Source of the DNA: JAHFUI01 sp041485905
GTDB lineage: Bacteria > Acidobacteriota > Vicinamibacteria > Vicinamibacterales > CAVVIG01
Assembly: GCA_041485905.1 (NCBI GenBank)
Contig: JBGPKK010000129.1
Location: forward strand, 1-13,053
Direction of reading: 5' to 3'
Length of the DNA stretch: 13,053 nucleotides
Positions 1-6,260 of this stretch are shown piece after piece (position 1 is the stretch's first letter; every line of letters starts with the position of its first letter). Made by a program: the position numbers and the translations under genes. The notes under the pieces were generated by a model, which had not been told where the DNA came from, made no database searches, and worked only from the letters and a program-made list of their open reading frames with translations.

Positions 1-1
1 C

Positions 2-1090
2 ACCGCGACGATGATGGCGTTGGCGCAGATGGTGGCCAACGGAGAGCTCGACGCCGAGTACATCGTGGCCGACAGCGAGCACTCGCAACTGAGCATCGCG
101 CACGGCGCCGCGTCGAGCGGCGCGCGCGTCTTCACCGGCAGCTCGGGCGTCGGCGTGCACTTCGCGTACGAGCTCTACTCGCCGATATCTGGCAGCCGCA
201 TGCCGGTGCAGATGATGATTGCCGACCGCACGCTGGACCCGCCCGGCGATTTCGGATCCGAACACACCGATGCGCTCGCCACGCGCGACATGGGCTGGCT
301 CATGGGATGGTCCTGCAACGCGCAGGAGGCGTTCGACAACCACATCATGGCGTTTCGAATCGGGGAGGATCCGCGCGTCCTGTTGCCGCAGATGGTGTGC
401 CAGGACGGGTTCTTCGTGTCCCACATCACGAGCGAATGCGAGCTGCCCGATTCCGGGCAAATGAAGGAGTTCCTGCCGCCCTACAAGCATCCGTACCCGC
501 TCGATCCGCGGCATCCCGTTTCGCACGGGCCGCAGATCATGCCCGAGCAGGGTCCGCCGCTGCAGCTCGAGCGCGCGCGCGCGATGGAAGGGGCCATGCC
601 GGTCATCGAGCAGGTCCATGAGGAATTCGCGCAGATCTTCGGGCGCCGGTACGACCCGTGGATCGAGGAATTCATGACCGACGGCGCCGACGTCGTCTTC
701 TTCCTCCAGGGCGCTCACGCCGTGACCGCGCGTTACGCGATCAAGCATATGCGCGAGCGGGGCGCGAAGGTCGGCCTCGTGCGGCTGCGCACGTTCCGGC
801 CGTATCCGACCGAACAGGTGCAGGCCGTCCTCAGCAAGTTCAAGGTCGTCGGCGTGATCGAGACCAACATGGGGCTCGGCAGCGTGAGCAGCGGCGGCTC
901 GCTCTACGCCGAGGTCTGCGCGGCCCTCTACGAAAGCACGACGCGTCCCCTGGTCTTCTCGTTCATGGCCGGCATGGGCGGGGAGGCGATCGTCCTGAAA
1001 GAGTTCTACTGGATGACCCAGAAGATGCTCGATGCGCAAAAGCGCGGGGCGATCGAGAAGCGCACGCACTGGGTGGGGTTCGAAGAATGA
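2..1090 (+). CDS. porA: 2-oxoacid (pyruvate):ferredoxin oxidoreductase, alpha subunit, 5'-partial
   Basis: The reading frame is open to the left edge, so the N-terminus is missing; the ATG at 11 is probably internal. The visible part starts inside the pyrimidine-binding domain: TMMALAQ, IVADSEHSQLSIAHGAA and ARVFTGSSGVG are typical of PorA/VorA alpha subunits. The second domain follows (DGADVVFFLQGAH, VGLVRLRTFRPYP, VIETNMGLGSVSSGG). In this family alpha pairs with the TPP-binding beta subunit to convert a 2-oxoacid and CoA to acyl-CoA and CO2 while reducing ferredoxin in the cytoplasm. The beta gene follows 59 bp downstream. Gamma and delta subunits are presumably upstream, outside the window. 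The substrate cannot be fixed from sequence; pyruvate is most likely, and a branched-chain 2-oxoacid is the main alternative. Confidence 0.9.
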   Translation, partial: TATMMALAQMVANGELDAEYIVADSEHSQLSIAHGAASSGARVFTGSSGVGVHFAYELYSPISGSRMPVQMMIADRTLDPPGDFGSEHTDALATRDMGWLMGWSCNAQEAFDNHIMAFRIGEDPRVLLPQMVCQDGFFVSHITSECELPDSGQMKEFLPPYKHPYPLDPRHPVSHGPQIMPEQGPPLQLERARAMEGAMPVIEQVHEEFAQIFGRRYDPWIEEFMTDGADVVFFLQGAHAVTARYAIKHMRERGAKVGLVRLRTFRPYPTEQVQAVLSKFKVVGVIETNMGLGSVSSGGSLYAEVCAALYESTTRPLVFSFMAGMGGEAIVLKEFYWMTQKMLDAQKRGAIEKRTHWVGFEE

Positions 1091-1139
1091 AATGAAATTG
1101 AAGATTTTAGATTTAAGATTGAAGATTGATTGCAGATTG
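1091..1139. repeat. AT-rich low-complexity spacer between porA and porB
   Basis: The 49 bp between the two genes are about one quarter GC, in strongly GC-rich surroundings. They consist of short variants of AGATT/TTGAAGATT, for example TTGAAGATT at 1098-1106 and again at 1119-1127. Low-complexity spacers of this flavour are, from memory, scattered between genes in some Acidobacteriota and related genomes. The ribosome binding site of porB (GGGAGG, 1139-1144) lies at its right edge. Confidence 0.5.
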
Positions 1140-1149
1140 GGAGGCCTTG

Positions 1150-2214
1150 ATGCCCGCGATTGAAGTTCAGCGCCAGATGCTGCCGCTGCTCAGCAGCCCG
1201 AACCAGGGGGCTCGCTTTTACAACCCCGACCTGCCGGCGACCGAGCCGTTCGTCCCGGGGCATAGGACGTGTGCCGGCTGCGGGCCGTCGATCCAGTACC
1301 GGATGACGAGCAAGGCGTCGGGCGACAACACGATCCTGGTCGGACCCACCGGCTGCATGTATGTCGCCAACAGCTCGTATTTGTGTACGCCCTACAACGT
1401 GCCCTGGGCGCACACGCAGATCGGCAGCGCCGGCAGCTTCACCGCCGGTGTCGCCGCCGCGTACGAAGCCATGATCCGAAAAGGGAAGTGGAAGGGCGCC
1501 TATCCGAACATCATCTGTGAGGCCGGCGACGGCAGCGCATCGGATATCGGCCTCGCGTCGATTTCTGGCGCGCTCTACCGGAATCACGACTGCCTGATCA
1601 TCTGCTACGACAACGAGCAGTACGCGAACACCGGCATTCAGGCTTCCTCACGAACGCCCTACGGCGGCATGACAACGTTCACCCCTCCCGGGCCGATGGT
1701 TCCGGAAGCGAAGAAGCTGTTCCCGAAAGACCTCGCGCGCATGATGGCCGCCGGCCATCCCCACTGCTATGTGGCGACGGCGAGCGTGGGCTACCCCATC
1801 GACCTGATGAACAAGGTCCGCAAGGGTCTCAACCACAAGGGCGCGGCGTACTTGATGATCTACACGCCGTGTCAGAAGGGGTTCGTGTACGAGACGCCGC
1901 GCTCGATCGATCTCGGCCGTCTCGTGGTCGAGTGCGGGTTGTATCCCATCTGGGAGTGGAACCCCGAGAAGCGCGAGTACGACTACAGCTTCCGCCCGCA
2001 GACGATGCGGCCGGTGTCGGAGTACTTGAAGCTGCAGGGGCGCTTCGGCCACCTGCACGCCGAGCACATCGCCAAGCTCCAGAAGTTTGCCAACGAGCAG
2101 TGGCGCATGATGAACGTGAAGCTGCCCGAGGCGTTGATCCGGGCGGCCGATGCGAGGACCCTGACCGACATGGCCGGCGCGGAGGCGGCCGCCGCGGTTG
2201 CGCAGACGGTTTGA
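1150..2214 (+). CDS. porB: 2-oxoacid (pyruvate):ferredoxin oxidoreductase, beta subunit
   Basis: A 354-residue TPP- and [4Fe-4S]-binding beta subunit. The N-terminal CAGCG motif (C41, C44) together with C69 (GPTGC) and C241 (TPCQKGF) gives the four cysteines expected to hold the cluster. The TPP/Mg signature starts at GDG 126-128 and ends at D154-N155 (CYDNEQYANTG). The segment VPWAHTQIGSAGSFTAG is typical of Por/Vor beta chains. It forms the catalytic core with the alpha subunit encoded just upstream. The ATG at 1150 is preferred because GGGAGG lies 5 nt before it; an in-frame TTG at 1126 sits in the AT-rich spacer. The C-terminal part after about residue 250 is long and less conserved. Pyruvate specificity is inferred. 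Confidence 0.92.
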   Translation: MPAIEVQRQMLPLLSSPNQGARFYNPDLPATEPFVPGHRTCAGCGPSIQYRMTSKASGDNTILVGPTGCMYVANSSYLCTPYNVPWAHTQIGSAGSFTAGVAAAYEAMIRKGKWKGAYPNIICEAGDGSASDIGLASISGALYRNHDCLIICYDNEQYANTGIQASSRTPYGGMTTFTPPGPMVPEAKKLFPKDLARMMAAGHPHCYVATASVGYPIDLMNKVRKGLNHKGAAYLMIYTPCQKGFVYETPRSIDLGRLVVECGLYPIWEWNPEKREYDYSFRPQTMRPVSEYLKLQGRFGHLHAEHIAKLQKFANEQWRMMNVKLPEALIRAADARTLTDMAGAEAAAAVAQTV

Positions 2215-2242
2215 CGAGGAAATGCATTAGACGTTTTGCATT

Positions 2243-2270
2243 ACAAGGATCATTGAACAAGGATCACTGA
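2243..2270 (+). repeat. 14-bp tandem duplication carrying two ribosome binding sites
   Basis: ACAAGGATCATTGA (2243-2256) is followed directly by ACAAGGATCACTGA (2257-2270), 13 of 14 bases identical, and the ATG of the next gene abuts the second copy. Each copy contains AAGGA. Only the second (2259-2263) is at normal spacing, 7 nt, from the ATG at 2271. Confidence 0.8.
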
Positions 2271-2630
2271 ATGAGCGATGTAGACAACGGGCCTGTCGCC
2301 GGAGCACTGCAGGAAACCTACATCGTCAGCGAGGGCAAGAAGCGCGGCTCGACGCGCGACGTGCGGCCCGAGGCGGCGTACGACCGCTTCTACACCGTGC
2401 TGCGCGTGCACGAAGGCGACGCCATTCTCACCGACAACTGGCACACGACCCAGGTGCTGGAGCACGCGCGCGCGAACTTCCAGGGCTACACGTTCGCCAT
2501 GCGCACGCTGGAGGCGTGGGGTGCGATGATCCAGTCCGACACCCGTGCGTACTACACGGCCGGCGGGCGCAGCTGGGTGCTGGATCTGGAACCGGCAGCG
2601 GGCAAGAAGAAGCGCCTGCCTCAAACCTGA
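2271..2630 (+). CDS. Small protein of unknown function in the por cluster
   Basis: I do not recognise the 119-residue product. It has no signal peptide or membrane segment and looks like a small soluble cytoplasmic protein. It contains aromatic and charged patches (EAAYDRFYTVLRVHEGD, DNWHTTQVLEHARANFQG, SDTRAYYTAGGRSWVLDLEP) and a lysine-rich tail (AGKKKRLPQT). The start is well supported by AAGGA seven nt upstream, within the tandem duplication. It lies 56 bp after porB, and the response regulator starts one nt after its stop, so it is probably co-transcribed and coupled with both. A role linked to the oxidoreductase or the regulator is only guilt by association. Confidence 0.75.
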   Translation: MSDVDNGPVAGALQETYIVSEGKKRGSTRDVRPEAAYDRFYTVLRVHEGDAILTDNWHTTQVLEHARANFQGYTFAMRTLEAWGAMIQSDTRAYYTAGGRSWVLDLEPAAGKKKRLPQT

Positions 2631-2631
2631 G

Positions 2632-3027
2632 GTGTCCCACCGCATCCTGCTCGTCGACGACACGCCGGAGATCGCGGAGCTTCTGACCTTCGCCCTGCGC
2701 GACCACGGCTATGAGGTCGCCGCGACCGGGTTCACCGACGCCGTCAACGAGTTGGTCATCGAGCACCGCGCCGATGCGGTGGTGCTCGATTGTTCCGTCT
2801 TCGACATGAGCGAGTCGCTGTTCGATACCCTGCGTGGCCACTCGGATCACGGCGAGCTTCCCGTCGTGATCATCAGCGACACGCCCGAGGAGGCTGACGC
2901 GAGCCTCCGTTCGCGGCAAGCCGAGCACGTTCTGCTCATTCCGAAGCCGTTCACCGGCTCACATGTGGCCCGCGCGCTGGACGAGCTGCTTGCCCGGGAA
3001 ACGGAAAACGCAAAACATCCAACGTAA
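2632..3027 (+). CDS. Single-domain response regulator (CheY-like receiver)
   Basis: A 131-residue protein made of one receiver domain. RILLVDD gives the acidic pair D9-D10, AVVLDCS gives the phospho-acceptor D53, VVIISD gives S82 at the conserved Ser/Thr position, and IPKPF gives the conserved K105. No DNA-binding or enzymatic output domain follows; after about residue 119 there is only a short tail (RETENAKHPT). The GTG at 2632 begins one base after the preceding stop, suggesting translational coupling; starting further upstream would add residues that do not fit a receiver. It could relay a phosphate to a partner or act by protein contact. No histidine kinase is in the window. The last codons lie in an A-rich segment that forms one arm of an inverted repeat. 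Confidence 0.88.
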   Translation: MSHRILLVDDTPEIAELLTFALRDHGYEVAATGFTDAVNELVIEHRADAVVLDCSVFDMSESLFDTLRGHSDHGELPVVIISDTPEEADASLRSRQAEHVLLIPKPFTGSHVARALDELLARETENAKHPT

Positions 3028-3067
3028 AGCGCCATTCATTTCCGTTTTTCGTTTGACGTTCTGCGTT
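3000..3067. repeat. Imperfect A/T-rich inverted repeat spanning the response regulator stop
   Basis: The left arm (3000-3016, AACGGAAAACGCAAAAC) and the right arm (3051-3067, GTTTGACGTTCTGCGTT) can pair at 13 of 17 positions. They enclose the TAA stop (3025-3027). Composition differs sharply from the surrounding genes. It could act as a hairpin at the end of the gene or be a spacer repeat that entered the gene's 3' end. There is no U-run typical of an intrinsic terminator after the right arm. Confidence 0.5.
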
Positions 3068-3086
3068 GATTCAAAAGGATTCCAAG

Positions 3087-3410
3087 ATGCCGCTCTGGAG
3101 CATCGACGATTGGCAATACCTCGAACGTCAGGTGGTCACTGACGTCACAGGGCGGCGGTGGTCCGTCGCGCTGATGGACGTCCTCGGTCAGGAGGGCGAT
3201 CCCGACATGCCGAACGAGGGGCTCGAGCTCCAACACGCGGCGGGGCGGTACGTCGCGCTGATCTACTCGTCAGGTGGAGCCATTCAACGGGAACGAGGGT
3301 TCGGGTCGCTGCCCGAGGCGACACGCGAGTACGAACGCCTGCTCGCGGCGATCATCGACGGCAGCCTCGATCCCGCACAGCCGGTGTTCCGCGAAGACTT
3401 GGAAGACTGA
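3087..3410 (+). CDS. Small hypothetical protein
   Basis: A 107-residue soluble protein that I do not recognise. Its N-terminal half reads like compact beta structure (VVTDVTGRRWSVALMDVLGQ, GRYVALIYSSGGAI). The C-terminal half is helical and acidic (EATREYERLLAAIIDGSL, ending FREDLED). The ATG at 3087 has AAAGGA seven nt upstream (3074-3079). An upstream TTG at 3066 overlaps the inverted repeat and is less likely. It lies 59 bp after the response regulator on the same strand, so it may be the last gene of the por transcription unit. It ends convergently against the minus-strand vapC remnant. No function is proposed. Confidence 0.7.
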   Translation: MPLWSIDDWQYLERQVVTDVTGRRWSVALMDVLGQEGDPDMPNEGLELQHAAGRYVALIYSSGGAIQRERGFGSLPEATREYERLLAAIIDGSLDPAQPVFREDLED

Positions 3411-3430
3411 CGCGCGGCTCGTTGGCCCGG

Positions 3431-3540
3431 TCAGCGCGCCCGCGTCGTCAGCGGGTTGGTCCAGGTGAGTCCGGCGAACCGCGAAAAGTCCCGGTCGGTC
3501 GTGGCGGCGACGTCGTCGAGCGTCAAAGTCGTGCGCACGT
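3431..3540 (-). pseudogene. Remnant of a VapC/PIN-domain toxin C-terminus
   Basis: On the minus strand the frame ending at the TGA 3431-3433 reads TLTLDDVAATTDRDFSRF followed by AGLTWTNPLTTRAR. The block ATTDRDFSRF-x-GL-x-W-x-NPL closely resembles the C-terminal end of many VapC PIN-domain ribonucleases (commonly A-T-x-DRDF-x-RFPGL-x-W-x-NPL), where the first D of DRDF belongs to the acidic active site. Only about 35 residues remain. Upstream the frame meets a stop after some 40 codons, there is no N-terminal PIN half, and no vapB antitoxin gene is nearby. It is therefore probably a decayed toxin-antitoxin fragment between two convergent genes. The family call rests on pattern memory over a short segment. 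Confidence 0.55.
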
Positions 3541-3588
3541 CTTGATGGGAGGTTCAAGACATCATGAGGTCAAGGGGCCGGCGGTTCG

Positions 3589-4671
3589 CTACAGGGCAAA
3601 TCTGCGCGCGGCCCCGAGCACCATCAGCAGCGTGACGGCGGCGATGCCGCATTCGCCCAGGACACCGACGGCCAGCGGGCGCCATCCCTGCTTCATCAGG
3701 TCGCGGATGTTGGTGCGCAGCCCCACGCCTGCGAACGTGAGCAGAAACGCCCATCGAGAGAGGTTTGCCAGGTCGGCGACCTGGGCCCTGGTGAACGCGC
3801 CGGCGGTCGCCAGCGCGGACACGACCAAGAAGCCCAGGACGAACTTCGGAAACTTCTGCCAGAGAAACGCGGCCTTGTTGCCGATTTCGTGTCCCTGTTG
3901 CTGGCGGAGCCAGTAGACCGCGTACCCAAGCACGACGAATCCGATCGTGGCGTTGCGGGCCGTCTTGGCGAGCACCGCAAACTGGCCGGCGGGATCTGAA
4001 TACAGCGCGCCGGCGGCGACCGCTTCCGCGGTGTTGTCCACCGCCAGGCCGACCCACAGGCCGTACGCATGGTCGCTCATCCCCAAGGATCGACCGATGA
4101 GGGGAAACACGAACAGGCTCACCGCGCCCAGGGCAAGAATGGCCGCCATCGCATACGACGCATCCTCGTCGTCGGCGTCGATCGCGCCTTTGGCCGCGAT
4201 GATGGCCGAGACGCCGCAAATCGACGATCCGATCGATAGCAGGCTGATCAACTTTGGCCGCAGGCCGAATGCGCGGCCGAGCGCGGTCATGAACACAATG
4301 GCGCCGGCAAGTTCCAACGCCACGCATGCGAGGCTGACGCCTCCGAGCTTGGCGACGTCGCCCAGCAGGAACCTGACCCCCAACAACACGATCCCGGCTT
4401 TGAGCCAGAACTCGTAGGTGTCGACTCCGCGGCGGAACAGCTCCGGCACGCCGACGGTATTCGACACGACGAGGCCAAACACGATCGCCCAGAGGACGTA
4501 TTCGATGTTGGGCAGCGTCACGTGATGGGTTCTGCCGTACTGGGCGATCGACTGCTCGGTGACCTTGCCGGCGAGGCCGATGACCAGGAGAAGCAGCGTG
4601 CCCGGAATGACCTGCGCCCACGACGGCAGACGCCAGGTCACGGTCGAGGGAGCGGCCGTCTCGGTGATCAC
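3589..4671 (-). CDS. YeiH/UPF0324-family putative sulfate exporter, membrane protein
   Basis: A polytopic inner-membrane protein of about 360 residues. The family hallmark GSSICGVSAIIAAKG is present. Other typical pieces are LKAGIVLLGVRFLLGDVAKLGG, GLWVGLAVDNTAEAVAAGALYS and LAKTARNATIGFVVLGY, with around ten hydrophobic helices. The family is annotated as putative sulfate exporter; the substrate is not established. The start is uncertain: GTG at 4671 lies 4 nt after the stop of the small peptide gene, and an in-frame TTG at 4695 would overlap it by 20 nt. Neither has a good ribosome binding site, so translation is probably coupled to the peptide gene. It is likely co-transcribed with the hydrolase gene ending at 4783. 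Confidence 0.88.
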   Translation of the reverse strand: MITETAAPSTVTWRLPSWAQVIPGTLLLLVIGLAGKVTEQSIAQYGRTHHVTLPNIEYVLWAIVFGLVVSNTVGVPELFRRGVDTYEFWLKAGIVLLGVRFLLGDVAKLGGVSLACVALELAGAIVFMTALGRAFGLRPKLISLLSIGSSICGVSAIIAAKGAIDADDEDASYAMAAILALGAVSLFVFPLIGRSLGMSDHAYGLWVGLAVDNTAEAVAAGALYSDPAGQFAVLAKTARNATIGFVVLGYAVYWLRQQQGHEIGNKAAFLWQKFPKFVLGFLVVSALATAGAFTRAQVADLANLSRWAFLLTFAGVGLRTNIRDLMKQGWRPLAVGVLGECGIAAVTLLMVLGAARRFAL

Positions 4672-4675
4672 GAGA

Positions 4676-4768
4676 TCACCAGGGGATCCCGGCAATGAGC
4701 CCGGTCTTGATCAGGATGATGGCGACCGCGGCGGCGACGACCGCCCACCAGTCCAGCGACACACGCAT
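4676..4768 (-). CDS. 30-residue single-helix membrane peptide ahead of the exporter gene
   Basis: A short frame from ATG (4766-4768) to TGA (4676-4678) encodes 30 residues: MRVSLDWWAVVAAAVAI, then a hydrophobic run ILIKTGLIAGIPW. It has one predicted transmembrane helix with a DWWAV start. AGGA lies 9 nt upstream. It sits in a tight row, 14 nt after the hydrolase stop and 4 nt before the GTG of the exporter. From memory, some longer YeiH-family proteins begin with a similar EDWWAV-type helix. It may therefore be a separated N-terminal helix of the exporter (split gene or frameshift) or a stand-alone small subunit comparable in style to KdpF. Expression is not shown by sequence alone. Confidence 0.5.
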   Translation of the reverse strand: MRVSLDWWAVVAAAVAIILIKTGLIAGIPW

Positions 4769-4782
4769 ACGGATCCGTCCTG

Positions 4783-5721
4783 CTACTTCTTTTTCAGCTC
4801 GTCGTACGCGATCTGCAGGTTGGCCTTCACGCCGCCAAACGCAGGGTTGACGCTTGCCACGTAGCCTTTGAACCTGGACGGGAGCGCGTACTCGCCGGCC
4901 GCCTGGTCCACGCTCTTGCCGGCGGCCAGTTCCGCCCTGGCCCACGTCACGAACGCGCCGCTGAAGTCCGCGTACTCTTTCAGATCGTTCCAGGTCGACA
5001 CCGGGATGTGCCCGTTGATGATGGTGTCGACGTTCTTGATCGTCGCGATGGCCCTGGCGAGCGTCCGCGGATGCGTGACCACGCTGCCGCCGTTTGCCGT
5101 GTCGATGTAGGGCAGCGCCTTCCAGGCGAAGAGGTCGCCGACGTGCATCGTCCGCAGCGCGGGGAAGACGACGAAGCTGTCGCCGCTGGTATGGCCCGCG
5201 CCGAAGTAATAGAGGTCGATCTCGTCTTTGCCGGCGCCGATCGTGAGCGTGTTCTTGTAGGTCTTCTTCGGAAGGAACTGTGCCTTGTCGCCCTTGAACT
5301 CGTCCATCTTCGCCATATTGGCCTTGGTGTTCTCCTGGACGATGCTCTCGATGGCGGCGCCGAAGAACTCGTTGCTGCCGGTGTGATCGCCGTGCGTGTG
5401 GGTGTTGATGATTCTGGTCACCGGCTTGCTCGTCACGGTCTTGATCCGGTCGAGAATCGTCGGTCCCCACCCGGGGAGTTTGGTGTCGACGATGGTGACG
5501 CCGGCGTCAGTGATGAACACGGCCGTGTTCCCGCCGCTGAACGCCGACTGGTCCTCTGCGCCCGAGCCGGTAATGATGTAGAGGTTGTCCTTGACCCTCT
5601 CGATTTTGGTCGCAGCCAGCGCCTTGGCCGACGGTCCGGCCGGCGGCGTTTGAAGTCCGGTCACGGCCGACGACAGCGCGCCGACCACGATCAACGTCCC
5701 GAGCACGAGCCCTCGTTTCAT
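4783..5721 (-). CDS. Exported metallo-beta-lactamase-fold hydrolase
   Basis: A 312-residue protein with an N-terminal signal peptide (MKRGLVLGTLIVVGALSSAVTG), hence probably periplasmic. The MBL-fold zinc ligands are all visible: HTHGDH (H108, H110, D112, H113), H177 in AGHTSGD, D196 in HVGDLFAW and H238 in INGHIP. Such a complete set indicates an active dinuclear hydrolase. Substrate specificity cannot be read from this; the family includes beta-lactamases, lactonases and thioesterases. The ATG at 5721 has GGAGG (5727-5731) at 5 nt spacing. The frame stays open far upstream, but that part is a shadow of the divergent genes. It heads a minus-strand unit with the 30-residue peptide and the YeiH-type exporter. 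Confidence 0.9.
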   Translation of the reverse strand: MKRGLVLGTLIVVGALSSAVTGLQTPPAGPSAKALAATKIERVKDNLYIITGSGAEDQSAFSGGNTAVFITDAGVTIVDTKLPGWGPTILDRIKTVTSKPVTRIINTHTHGDHTGSNEFFGAAIESIVQENTKANMAKMDEFKGDKAQFLPKKTYKNTLTIGAGKDEIDLYYFGAGHTSGDSFVVFPALRTMHVGDLFAWKALPYIDTANGGSVVTHPRTLARAIATIKNVDTIINGHIPVSTWNDLKEYADFSGAFVTWARAELAAGKSVDQAAGEYALPSRFKGYVASVNPAFGGVKANLQIAYDELKKK

Positions 5722-5754
5722 GAACGCCTCCACACAACAGTTCTTGATCGAGCG

Positions 5755-5811
5755 GGTGACCGTATCACCGAAGGATATGATCCCGCAAGAACGGGACGGT
5801 AGTATCCTACC
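5755..5811. promoter_or_regulatory. Divergent promoter region with three short dyads
   Basis: The 108 bp between the divergent starts (5721 minus, 5830 plus) contain three 5-bp inverted repeats in a row. These are GGTGA/TCACC (5755-5759, 5765-5769), TCCCG/CGGGA (5781-5785, 5792-5796) and GGTAG/CTACC (5798-5802, 5807-5811). Possible -10 elements for the plus strand are TATGAT (5776-5781) and TAGTAT (5800-5805), both with poor -35 matches. Operator function is a guess; each dyad alone is short enough to arise by chance. Confidence 0.3.
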
Positions 5812-5829
5812 CGTGGAGATGCACGCCCC

Positions 5830-6249
5830 ATGAAAAAGAGCAGGCTCACCTTCGTCTTTGCCGCCGTGGCCATGACCGCCGGACCGCCACTGCTGGCGCA
5901 TCATTCCTTTGCCGCCGAGTTCGACGGAAGCAAACCGATCCGGCTGACCGGCGCGCTCGCAAAGATCGAGTGGACGAATCCTCATTCCTACTTCTACGTC
6001 GACGTGAAGGACGAGTCCGGCGCGTCCGTCACCTGGGGCTGCGAAGCGGGATCTCCCGGCGCACTGTCGCGGAGAGGCTTCAAGCGCGGCGACCTCAAGC
6101 TCGGGGACACGATCATCGTGGACGGCTACCGCGCCAAGGACGGATCGCATCTCGTTGACGCGAGGCGCGTGACGCTGCCTGACGGGCGGATTGTGTCCGG
6201 CGCCTCCGCCGGCGATGGCGGCCCGGGTGAGAGCACGCAGGAACGGTAA
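5830..6249 (+). CDS. DUF6152-like exported protein
   Basis: A 139-residue protein with a signal peptide (MKKSRLTFVFAAVAMTAGPPLLA) ending just before HHSFAAEFDGSKPIRLTGALAKIEWTNPHSYFYVDV. The AHHSFAAEFD start of the mature chain, the L-x-G-x-(L/V) strand and the W-x-NPH motif are typical of the DUF6152 family, small periplasmic or secreted proteins of unknown function. The end (GDTIIVDGYRAKDGSHLVDARRVTLPDGR) looks like an OB-type beta barrel (inference). GGAG at 5815-5818 is 11 nt before the ATG, slightly long. The next exported gene begins 11 nt downstream, so the two are almost certainly one operon. Confidence 0.8.
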   Translation: MKKSRLTFVFAAVAMTAGPPLLAHHSFAAEFDGSKPIRLTGALAKIEWTNPHSYFYVDVKDESGASVTWGCEAGSPGALSRRGFKRGDLKLGDTIIVDGYRAKDGSHLVDARRVTLPDGRIVSGASAGDGGPGESTQER

Positions 6250-6260
6250 AGGAGATCGCC

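Noticed and set aside
1006..1587. 193-codon minus-strand frame ending in ILNLKSSISFHSS-like sequence
   Set aside because: Antisense to porA/porB; the NLKSSI-type peptide is just the AT-rich spacer read in reverse.
3411..3588. Intrinsic terminator between the convergent genes
   Set aside because: CTTGA/TCAAG near 3541-3558 gives only a 5-bp stem with no T-run.
3158..3916. 252-codon plus-strand frame
   Set aside because: Arg-rich composition, no motifs, and overlaps both a hypothetical gene and the antisense exporter gene.
3554..4621. 355-codon minus-strand frame overlapping the exporter
   Set aside because: Arginine-rich shadow translation in a different frame; the YeiH family motifs lie in the frame ending at 3589.
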